NCBI GenBank assembly: GCA_001305055.1
Contig: BBZX01000003.1
Span: 255,567 to 319,566, forward strand
DNA from: Clostridia bacterium UC5.1-1C12
Lineage (GTDB): Bacteria > Bacillota_I > Bacilli_A > Erysipelotrichales > Erysipelotrichaceae
Direction: 5' to 3'
DNA length: 64,000 nt
In this document: positions 21,607 to 28,756 of the stretch, in pieces
Position numbering within the stretch: position 1 is the first letter of the stretch
How the letters are laid out: every line of letters starts with the position of its first letter
Translations under genes and position numbers: made by a program
Notes under the pieces: model-generated
The model's database searches: none
The model's input: only the letters and a program-made list of their open reading frames with translations
Told to the model about the DNA's origin: nothing

Positions 21607-21737
21607 GGGGTATAGTATTATCAGGCAAGGAAAAGAACTTGCCGATGAAAATAGACAATCCCTAATCTAGTTTCATTCATATTCTATCCCCTTATAAATA
21701 ATTTAGTAGAAGAAGCGTTTCCCCTGACGCTTCTTTT
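21607..21737 (+). ncRNA. Candidate structured RNA, copy 1, with terminator
   Basis: A closing helix GGGG-ATAG / CTAT-CCCC (21607-21615 with 21684-21691, one bulged T) encloses two hairpins: GGCAAG/CTTGCC and GATGAAA/TTTCATT. An independent terminator (GAAGCGT/ACGCTTC then TTTT, 21712-21737) follows. The G in GATGAAA pairs with T, where copy 2 has A: a covariation-like change. I do not recognise the family. No consensus promoter is obvious; TATTAT at 21617 is a possible -10 box. Confidence 0.6.
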
Positions 21738-21800
21738 ACTTTGTGGATTTTTTTATATCACATAAAAAACATAGTTCTCATGTATTTTATTGATAGACTT

Positions 21801-21934
21801 GGGGTATAGTATTATCAGGCAAGGAAAAGAACTTGCCTAATGAAAATAGACAATCCCTAATCTAGTTTCATTCATATTCTATCCCCTTATAAATAATAAT
21901 TAGCAAAAGAAGCGTTTCCCCTGACGCTTCTTTT
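21801..21934 (+). ncRNA. Candidate structured RNA, copy 2, with terminator
   Basis: Same architecture as copy 1: closing helix (21801-21809 with 21879-21886), hairpins AGGCAAG/CTTGCCT and AATGAAA/TTTCATT, then terminator GAAGCGT/ACGCTTC plus TTTT at 21909-21934, 26 bases before the next gene. The loop CAATCCCTAA in the second hairpin is identical in both copies, so it may be a binding surface. Confidence 0.6.
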
Positions 21935-21959
21935 GTTTTATAATGTCCATGGTGATATC

Positions 21960-22478
21960 ATGAAACAGGTTTTATTACAATTAACGTGTCCGCATTGTTT
22001 TCACGTGAATCTGAAGGTTGCGGAAACGATTGTCAATCCGAATATTGAATCTGATCTTAAGCGTCAGATTTTAAATGATGAGTTTTTTACGCTTCGCTGC
22101 CGATGCAATACACTCATTCATTTTCTTTATCCTTGTGTTTATGTGGATAAGAAGCGGCACTTGATTTTGTTCATGAAGGAAGCGGAGGTTCTGCATGATG
22201 ATCGCTGCATTCAAAGGCTGGTGCATGATGCTGAGCAGTTTAAAGAAATGATCCGTATCGCAGATGCACATTTGGATGATCGGGCAGTGATTCAGATCAA
22301 GCGTCGGCTGCTGTCAAAGAATGGAAACCAGCCGCTGTATTTCCTTGATTGTGACGGTGAGTATTTATGGTTTACATGTGACGGTCAAATCAGCGGTGTT
22401 GCGAAATCTGATTATGATAAGCTGGCTGCCAAGCTGGCGCCGCCTATGCATGAGGTGATTGATGTCGATTTATTATAG
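21960..22478 (+). CDS. CpXC-domain protein
   Basis: About 172 aa from ATG 21960. Opens MKQVLLQLTCPHCFHVNLKV with CPHC, and a second pair CRC at about residue 48, the pattern of the CpXC (zinc-ribbon-like) domain of unknown function. The C-terminal half (LYFLDCDGEYLWFTCDGQ) is conserved in appearance but unassigned. It follows the tandem RNAs on the same strand, but their terminators should separate it from them. Confidence 0.65.
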   Translation: MKQVLLQLTCPHCFHVNLKVAETIVNPNIESDLKRQILNDEFFTLRCRCNTLIHFLYPCVYVDKKRHLILFMKEAEVLHDDRCIQRLVHDAEQFKEMIRIADAHLDDRAVIQIKRRLLSKNGNQPLYFLDCDGEYLWFTCDGQISGVAKSDYDKLAAKLAPPMHEVIDVDLL

Positions 22479-22520
22479 AAGAAAAGCGATAGCCGCCATG
22501 ACTATCGCTTTTCTTATTTT
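22479..22520. terminator. Bidirectional terminator between convergent genes
   Basis: GAAAAGCGATAG (22481-22492) and CTATCGCTTTTC (22502-22513) form a perfect 12-bp stem. It closes the CpXC gene and, on the minus strand, sits after the stop of the ABC ATPase gene. Confidence 0.9.
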
Positions 22521-23256
22521 AGGGGAAGTGTTTTGCCGTTTAAGAGCCGCTCAACATATTGATTTGCCGGATGTTCGACAATGGCCTGCGGTGGATCGAA
22601 TTGCTGGATTTGACCTTGATCAAGCACTAATATTTTGGTGCCAAGCGTTAAGGCTTCATTGATGTCATGAGTAACGAAAATAATAGTGATCCCTGTTTTT
22701 GATGAATGCCCTTGATTTCCTTTTGCAGCTGTTTGCGGGTAATTTCATCGACAGCACCGAAGGGTTCATCCATCAGCAGGATATTGGGTGAAGCCGCCAA
22801 AGCGCGGGCAATGCCGACACGCTGCTGCTGACCACCGGATAATTCAGAAGGGTAACGGGTACGCAGTTCATCAGAAAGACCGACAATTTTCATCCACTTT
22901 GCGACAGCGGCTTTTGTTTTCGGTTTATCCCGCTTGTTCCAAAGGTTTGGAACATAGGATATATTTTCTTCTACATTCATATGCGGAAAAAGCACGCTGC
23001 CTTGAATACAGTAGCCAATACTGCGGCGCAGGGTAATTAAATCTTCCTCCTGAATATTTTTGCCATTGACCAAGACACTGCCGCGATCGGGAAGGATCAG
23101 GCCGTTGATCATTTTCAGCAGTGTTGTCTTGCCGCTGCCTGAGGAGCCGATCATACATAAAAACTCACCTTGTTCAATTTCTAAATTGAAGTCTTTGATG
23201 ATTGCTTTATCGTTATATTTTTTCTCAATATTTTTAAATTCCAGGATTGCTGTCAT
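22514..23256 (-). CDS. Osmoprotectant (glycine betaine/carnitine/choline) ABC ATPase, frameshifted
   Basis: About 247 aa ATPase of the OpuA/OpuC kind. Walker A GSSGSGKTT (about 36-44), signature LSGGQQQRVGIARAL (about 137), Walker B ILLMDEPFGAVDE. One A is missing near 22697; after repair the chain runs HQKTGITIIFVTHDINEAL and ends NGKTLPLK at 22514. ATG 23256 follows AGGAGG at 7 bases. No C-terminal CBS domain is present, unlike OpuCA. It follows the fused permease/binding protein gene by 11 bases. Confidence 0.88.
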
Positions 23257-23267
23257 CGTCACACCTC

Positions 23268-24803
23268 CTATATTAAACCTTTCTGCCGCAGAATTTCATA
23301 GCAATATCCCTTGGCTCAGCCCCATCGTTTCAACCTCATAATTCATCTCAGCCATTTCCTTGTCGGTTAAGATTTGTTCCAGCTGTTTGAAGATTTCATT
23401 GAGTTCAGGATGCTGCTGCAGCACAGCACTTCGGATCACGTTGCCGCATTGATAGGAAGGATAGAAATTGAGGTTATCATTCAGCACGGTAATATCAGCA
23501 ATGCTGTATTGACCATCCGTGGTAAAAATCGGCATCACATCAATTTTACCTTCATTGATTGCCTGATATTTTAAGCCGATATCAAGATCAACTGTGCTTT
23601 TAAAATGCAGATTGTAGCTGCGCACAATGGGTCATAACCGTCTTCACGTTCAAAGAAATCATATTCAGCACCAAAGATCAGCTGATCGGAAATTGCCTGC
23701 AAGTCTGATATATTTTCTAAATGATATTGATCGGCAATTGATTTTCTTACCGCCAATGCGTAGCTGTTCGCAAAACCGTACATGCCGACCCATTCCATTT
23801 GATATTGATCCTGATAGCCGCTTTGCAGCTGATCAAACATGGCTTCCGTATACAGCTTGGATTGTTTTAAAACCATGTTCCAGCCCGTACCGGTATATTC
23901 AGGATATAGATCAAACTCACCGCTTTCCATGGCCGGCTGAATGTTTGATGTGCCGCCGCCGACACCTTGGGTAATTTCTACATTCAAATCAGTTTTTTCT
24001 TCAATCAGAATCTCAAGCATTTCACCGAGGATATATTGCTCCGTCATAGGCTTGGTTGCGATATGGAGGGTGTTGTCAGCAGGTTTGCTGAAGAACATGT
24101 AGGCTGCGAGCAAGACTGCAAGCCCGGCGATACTGCCGCTGATCATCGTGATTTTATGGTGATTGCGGCGGATGTGTTTAACCTGCAGCGATTTTTCAAT
24201 AAAGCCTAAAATGGCATCAAAAAGCAGGGCAAGAAGCGCGATCAGCAGACTGCCGGTAATCGTCATTGCCGCGTTATTAGTCGTAATGCCGCGATAAATG
24301 GCGACACCTAATCCACCGGCACCGATAAAGGATGCAATGCCGGCTAAGGCAATCGTCATCGTTACCATGTTGCGGATACCGGACATGATTACCGGTAAAG
24401 CTAACGGCAGCTTGATTTTTGTAAGTATCTGAAAATCGGTACTGCCCATGCCTCTGGAGGCTTCGATAATATTCTCATCCACATTACGGATGCCGGTATA
24501 AGTATTTCTGACCATTGGCAGCAAGGCATAGAGGGTAAGGGCAATGATTGCCGTCGTGTTGCCGATACCGCTGAGCGGAATCAAAAAGCCAAGCATTGAT
24601 ATGGAAGGAATCGTATAAAAAAAATTGATGATACCCAGCACGGGCTTAGAGGTTTTGCTGTATTCACTGACAAAGATGCCAATGCAGCCGCCGATACAGA
24701 TGGCAATACAGATGGCAATCATAGATATGGTTAAATGCTGAATACAAAGATTAATGAAAAAAGCACTTCTTTCAGTAAGTAATGTCAGTATAACTTGAAT
24801 CAT
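23268..24803 (-). CDS. OpuF-type fused osmoprotectant permease/substrate-binding protein, frameshifted
   Basis: About 512 aa. Residues about 1-215 form the permease: FYTIPSISMLGFLIP, the EAA region EASRGMGSTDFQILTKIKLP and IGAGGLGVAIYRG. After a further membrane segment comes an external ligand-binding domain of the glycine-betaine family (THITQ-like start, EYTGTGWNMVLK, MEWVGMYGFANSYALAVRK). One T is missing near 23612 (CAAYNLHFKST after repair), and two more bases near 23300-23310, where the chain probably ends in YEILRQKGLI before TAG 23268. Overlaps the upstream gene by ATGA. Permease-binding fusion matches OpuF; ligand is a quaternary amine by family. Confidence 0.85.
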
Positions 24804-25413
24804 AAGATCCTCCTTTTGATTGCATGGATGGGACATACTTCCATGCAATACCCGCAATGCAGACAGTGTGCCTGCTTGATTTCATAAATATTCCCTTGTT
24901 GAATGCATTGCTGAGGACAGTCTTTCGCACATTTTCCACAGCTGATGCAGGCATCGCTGATTTCAAAGCCCTCTGCTATTGGTTCAACAGTTCCAATCGC
25001 CGATGATGCTCTGATGATAGGGGAATGACTTAAGTCAAAGTATTCAATCGTACCGTTACGGATACAGAAAGGCTCAAGCACATAGCGGGATAGACCGGGA
25101 TAAACGCTGTTCATAACAGGATTAGCTTCAAAAATTTTATCGATCCAAAATTTCTGATCAGTTAGATGCTCCGCCCTGCCGGTAAGCCGAATCGTCTGAT
25201 ATGACTTTGTCATGCCTAGAATAGCGACACTTGCATTAAAACCGAGCTGGCGATAAAATGCCTTGCCTCTAGCGGTGCAGAATATCAGCGCATCATTTTC
25301 TATAAGCATGACATCGATGATTCGGTTCTGCGGACAGCCATTTTCATCAACCGTTGCGAACGCGGCACTTTAATTTCTCTTAACATACTCAGATAGTGAT
25401 TATTTGTTTTCAT
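24800..25413 (-). CDS. FMN-binding split-barrel protein fused to 2x[4Fe-4S] ferredoxin, frameshifted
   Basis: About 204 aa. Residues 1-125 are a pyridoxamine-phosphate-oxidase-like flavin-binding split barrel (FATVDENGCPQNRIIDV after repair; FCTARGKAFYRQLG). Residues about 145-204 hold two clusters: CISCGKCAKDCPQQC and CLHCGYCMEVCPIHAI. One A is missing near 25366. ATG 25413 follows AGGAGG; the TGA overlaps the OpuF ATG. Such flavin/ferredoxin proteins accept or give electrons; sitting at the head of an osmoprotectant transporter operon it may act on the imported quaternary amine (inference). Confidence 0.8.
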
Positions 25414-25640
25414 TGTGAACCTCCTGTCGATTTAATGATGATAAAATTGTATATAGTTACAGGATAAATGGGAAGTAGGTACAAAATTGTGGGTTAGTTG
25501 CTAAAAAGTAACGAATGGCTGTCTGAAACAAAAAAGTGTACAGATATAGAAGTATCGCACACTTAAAGCTTTAATGAATCATATGGTAATGCTCCTATCC
25601 AAACTATACACGTTCTTCAATCGATAGGCAAGCGAGATGA

Positions 25641-25970
25641 TTATTTAAGATTCTGCCAGTCTTTACGCAAAAAGAAATAAGTAATGACAGGAATTAACGC
25701 TGAGCCGATGAATGACATGATAATGGCAGCTGTTAGATTTGTATTAGTTGTAAAGCTGCTGAACACCCCGTTAATAAATGAACACAGATAGCATACACAC
25801 ATGAAGAGATAGCCGGCTTTTCTTTCAGTAAACAGCAGGATGCAAAGTCCGGCAAGAGCAGCCAGGGCAATCACTACTGAAAGCATGCGTCCTGAGAGAG
25901 CATTAAGAAGGGTGGTCGCAGCCGAGAGAGCAAGCGCGCACCAGAGCCAGATTTTAGCGGCTTTATGCAT
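25641..25970 (-). CDS. Small integral membrane protein, unknown function
   Basis: 109 aa with four clear hydrophobic segments (for example WCALALSAATTLLNAL, MLSVVIALAALAGLCILLF) and a short charged tail. No family recognised. Its ATG (25970) overlaps the end of the flavodoxin gene, so the two are coupled. A role next to a flavodoxin could be in a membrane redox step, but nothing in the sequence shows it. About 220 bases upstream on the plus side (25414-25640) hold no gene that I can see. Confidence 0.55.
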   Translation of the reverse strand: MHKAAKIWLWCALALSAATTLLNALSGRMLSVVIALAALAGLCILLFTERKAGYLFMCVCYLCSFINGVFSSFTTNTNLTAAIIMSFIGSALIPVITYFFLRKDWQNLK

Positions 25971-26477
25971 GGCTGTTTACCTTCTTCCACATTGTTTCGG
26001 CAATATCTTTGAATTTGTTTAAATCAACGTTATCCGGATGTGATTGTCCCTGATCGAAATTGTCGATTAAGGATTGAAATTTTTCAGGTTCCTGAGTCAG
26101 CATCGATTCATAACGTTGTCTGACGGTTATCGGCATCTTGCCCTGACACATGAATTGACCAGCGAGGTTGTTATCAGGTCCAAGCAGGTTGGCAACATTA
26201 GTTAATATGCGGCTGAAATATTCATCACTGCGGCCAAATCCGGCAGTGCCAAACAAAAAATCTGTTTATGATGCACCTTCTTTAAAAAGGCTGCCAGCGC
26301 TTCATCACAGCAGCCTTTATCCGTCCAGAAACCAATGCAGATCAAATCAGCTTCCAAGGCTTGCTGCTCCGGCAGACCATAATAGATGCATTCACTATCA
26401 GGCAGGGTGTTTCTTAATGTTTCAGCAAGCAGACGGGTATTGCCGGTATGGCTGCTGAATAGAATTGAAAAATTCAT
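25963..26477 (-). CDS. Flavodoxin-like protein (Flavodoxin_3 / BilS type), frameshifted
   Basis: About 172 aa. FMN phosphate loop FSSHTGNTRLLAETL at about residues 6-20, then GLPEQQALEADLICIGFWTDKG and, after restoring one T near 26262, QIFLFGTAGFG (flavin loop). The C-terminal part (RQRYESMLTQEPEKF) is typical of the family to which the BilS protein belongs. Small FMN electron carrier. A MarR regulator lies upstream; no BilR-type reductase is present in the window. Confidence 0.8.
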
Positions 26478-26502
26478 AAATCAAACCTCCTTAATCAACC
26501 AA

Positions 26503-26943
26503 TTAGTATGTTTTAGACCGGCGGACACAATGCTGATCACTCTGAATCAGTTTTTCAAGCAGCTTCATCAGCTGCTCCCTTTCCTCGGCAGAAAAAGCGG
26601 CAAGTACCTCATTGTCCCAGCTGTAAAATAATTCGTGGCTGAGCTTAAAAGCCTGTTCGCCTTTTTCGGTTAAGGTCAGGATATGGGCACGGCGGTCTAA
26701 AGGGTTTGTTTTCTGCAGCAGCAAATCAGCCTGTTCCAGCTTAACGATGGAGCGTGTTGTGTGGCCGATGTCCATATGCAGTGCTTTTGCCAGATCTTTA
26801 GGTGAACAGGCAGGGTGTTTGCCTACATATAAGATAAAGAATAGCATTCCCTGTGAAAGTCCGAGTTCACCAAGCTTTTGATTGCAGTAATCAGTAAAAT
26901 CCTTGCGCAGCAGCGTTGTAATATAAGCCAATGATGTCTGCAT
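26503..26943 (-). CDS. MarR-family regulator
   Basis: About 146 aa from ATG 26943, 7 bases after GGGAGG. Winged helix with KDLAKALHMDIGHTTRSIVKLEQADLL (about 50-76 including recognition helix) and the wing region RRAHILTLTEKGEQAF. Its gene has a consensus promoter bounded by two palindromes (26960-27002) that are likely its own operators. The flavodoxin gene starts 25 bases downstream and is probably in its regulon. Promoter text upstream of the ATG rules out the longer start. Confidence 0.9.
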   Translation of the reverse strand: MQTSLAYITTLLRKDFTDYCNQKLGELGLSQGMLFFILYVGKHPACSPKDLAKALHMDIGHTTRSIVKLEQADLLLQKTNPLDRRAHILTLTEKGEQAFKLSHELFYSWDNEVLAAFSAEEREQLMKLLEKLIQSDQHCVRRSKTY

Positions 26944-26959
26944 AAACATACCTCCCATA

Positions 26960-27002
26960 GTTGACTGGGTCAAGTATAAAACAAATACATGACTTTGTCA
27001 AC
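26960..27002 (-). promoter_or_regulatory. Promoter of the MarR operon with two palindromic operators
   Basis: Minus strand: TTGACA (27001-26996), 17-base spacer, TATACT (26978-26973). The repeat TTGAC-3-GTCA(A/T) occurs twice, over the -35 box (27001-26990) and just after the -10 box (26972-26960, TTGACCCAGTCAA). Two like sites on one promoter suggest cooperative autorepression. Confidence 0.75.
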
Positions 27003-27015
27003 TAAGTTCGGCAGC

Positions 27016-27042
27016 AAAAAACCGCCCTTTTCAAAAGGACGG
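27016..27042 (-). terminator. Terminator of the TetR gene
   Basis: CCGTCCTTTT and AAAAGGGCGG pair around one base or a small loop on the minus strand, followed by six T, just after the TetR stop. Confidence 0.85.
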
Positions 27043-27048
27043 CTGCGA

Positions 27049-27643
27049 TTACTTAATCATTGAACGGATACTGGCATAGAGCATGGGTTTGATTTCAAGC
27101 AGTTCAAACGGTTTTTTTACAATAATTGAGGCATAGGCAACACTGGATACCAATTCAAAGATCACATATAATGTGGCAATGGCTTCTTTTTCAGTGTAAT
27201 TTTTATTTGTCATAATTAATTCGATATATTCTTTCATCATGATTTGAATTGAAAGTTCTGATGATTTTTCATATCAGTTAGGATATCATCCCATGATAAA
27301 TGATTGCGGACCACTTCAAGGATATTCTGATTCTGCTTGAAATAGTCAAGGATGCAGTCTACCATGACGATGAATTGATCCAGCTTGTTATCCAGCTGCA
27401 AGTAGTTTGCATGGGATAGGGCATCCATTAAAATATCACCGCTTTTTTCATGATGATGCGGTTCAGCAGCTGTGTCTTATCTTCAAAATAGAGATAAAAA
27501 GTACCTTTTGCGACACCTGCCTTTTTTACGATCTGATCGATTGAGGTTTTATCAAAGGTGTTATTCATAAATAGTTCATAACCGGATTCCTCCAGTTTTT
27601 CTTTTTTTAACCGCTTATTGCGTTCTACCTTACTTTCAGCCAT
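27049..27643 (-). CDS. TetR-family regulator, twice frameshifted
   Basis: About 198 aa. DNA-binding part: TSIDQIVKKAGVAKGTFYLYFEDKTQLL (about 32-59, split here as TSIDQIVKKAG and GTFYLYFEDK). An A is missing near 27446 (IMKKSGDILMDAL after repair) and one base near 27241 (NFQFKSMMKEYIEL). The C-terminal half is helical, as for ligand domains. Its promoter carries a palindrome at 27686-27700 that also faces the divergent PTS operon, but that operon has its own promoter further off. Ligand unknown. Confidence 0.85.
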
Positions 27644-27671
27644 AGATACCTCCTGAAATGCTTCTGAAGAT

Positions 27672-27700
27672 ATTTTACACTATTATTGATAATTAATCAA
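27672..27700 (-). promoter_or_regulatory. Promoter and candidate operator of the TetR gene
   Basis: Minus strand TTGATT (27700-27695), 17-base spacer, TAAAAT (27677-27672). The perfect palindrome TTGATAATTAATCAA (27686-27700) covers the -35 box. Confidence 0.65.
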
Positions 27701-27764
27701 AAAACTGACTAATTTGGTAATAAAGTTTTAATGAATAGCTGGCTAAAAAGCGTATAACACCCGC

Positions 27765-27793
27765 TTGTAAACGCTGACATTTAGTGTTATACT
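27765..27793 (+). promoter_or_regulatory. Promoter with cre site for the beta-glucoside operon
   Basis: TTGTAA (27765-27770), 17-base spacer, TATACT (27788-27793). TGTAAACGCTGACA at 27766-27779 matches every defined position of the cre consensus TGNAANCGNWNNCA and overlaps the -35 box, so CcpA-type catabolite repression is expected. Confidence 0.8.
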
Positions 27794-27815
27794 TTACCTA
27801 TATAGATATCTATGT

Positions 27816-27885
27816 CATGTGACTGTTAAATCAGGCAGGGCTCAATGCAACAGTGAAAGCTGTTGGTGTTGTTCCTGCTTTTTTT
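27816..27885 (+). promoter_or_regulatory. BglG-type RAT antiterminator overlapping a terminator
   Basis: The leader segment GTGACTGTTAAATCAGGCAG (27819-27838) resembles the ribonucleic antiterminator bound by BglG/LicT proteins. Its right half overlaps the left arm of a terminator: GCAGG (27835-27839) with CCTGC (27874-27878), inner stem CAACAG/CTGTTG, then seven T. Binding of the antiterminator encoded at 31979-32813 would allow the operon to be read. Confidence 0.75.
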
Positions 27886-27947
27886 GTTTCTGGCCAGACG
27901 AAAAAGCAATTTAATATGTTTCTCTAAAAGAGAATGAAAGGAGAGTC

Positions 27948-28733
27948 ATGAAACTCAAAAAGTTGTTGCTGATATTGATTGCGTTTGGATTATGTGCTTG
28001 TTCAGCCCCTGTTTTACCTGATAAAGAGGCAGCTCAGCCAGTGGTAATCTATCTGGTAAGGCATGGAAAAACATGGTTTAACACGACCGGACAAGTTCAG
28101 GGCTGGAGTGATACACCGCTGACTGAGGAAGGTCAGGATCAAGCTGATGCAGTCGGCATCGGATTAAAAGAGGTTGAATTTATTGCTGCTTATACCAGTG
28201 ATCTTGGCCGAGTGCGGGAAACGGCTTCAAGGATTTTAGCTGAAAACGCTCATGATACCCCTGAATTAACCGAATTGAAAGAGCTGCGGGAGTGGAATTT
28301 CGGCGGTTATGAGGGACGAAATGATGCGGAAATGTGGGGCGCATTATTTGAGACCCATGGACTTGGTGAGTTTAATCCTGCATTAATGGGTGAATTATTG
28401 GGAAGTATGACAAATCAGGAGCTTGCCGATGAAATTGCTGCCAATGATGGGCTTCATGCTGCTGAACCCTATGTGAAGATAGCTTCACGGACAGAAGCAG
28501 CAATCAATCAGATTATAGAGGAAAGTCAGGCATTGGGCGGCGGCAATGTTTTAGTAGTATCCTCCGGCGGTGCGATACGTACAATTTTAAATAATATTGA
28601 TCCGGAACGGACGCAGCTGGATGATGTTAAGAATTGCAGTGTTACGCAAATAATTATTGATGGCGATCAAATTACTTTAGCGGATATCAGTAATACAAGT
28701 TATCTTGAAACAGGCTTAAAAAGCTTTGGGTAA
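27948..28733 (+). CDS. Histidine-phosphatase (phosphoglycerate mutase family) lipoprotein
   Basis: 261 aa. Signal sequence KKLLLILIAFGLCACSAP with lipobox-like LCAC, so it is probably lipid-anchored outside the cell. The catalytic His is in YLVRHGKTWFN (about residue 43); TSDLGRVRETA (about 86), the acid in ELREWNFGGYEGR (about 113) and the second His-bearing region, here VVSSGGAIRTIL with Ser-Ser where many family members have H (SHG), are visible. The missing second His is worth noting. First gene of a beta-glucoside PTS operon, so it may strip phosphate from an external substrate. Confidence 0.8.
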   Translation: MKLKKLLLILIAFGLCACSAPVLPDKEAAQPVVIYLVRHGKTWFNTTGQVQGWSDTPLTEEGQDQADAVGIGLKEVEFIAAYTSDLGRVRETASRILAENAHDTPELTELKELREWNFGGYEGRNDAEMWGALFETHGLGEFNPALMGELLGSMTNQELADEIAANDGLHAAEPYVKIASRTEAAINQIIEESQALGGGNVLVVSSGGAIRTILNNIDPERTQLDDVKNCSVTQIIIDGDQITLADISNTSYLETGLKSFG

Positions 28734-28756
28734 ATAAACAATGAAAGGAGATTTTT

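Larger units (their letters stand above)
21565..21944 (+). repeat. Direct tandem repeat, period 194 bases
   Basis: Unit 1 begins at 21565 and unit 2 at 21759, both with CACATAAAAAACATAG. Over about 170 bases they differ at only a few positions: T/C in the upstream part, GAT versus TAAT at 21644/21839, the AT-rich linker before the terminator, and the tail. Each unit contains the same structured core and the same terminator. The repeat lies entirely between two genes. Confidence 0.92.
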
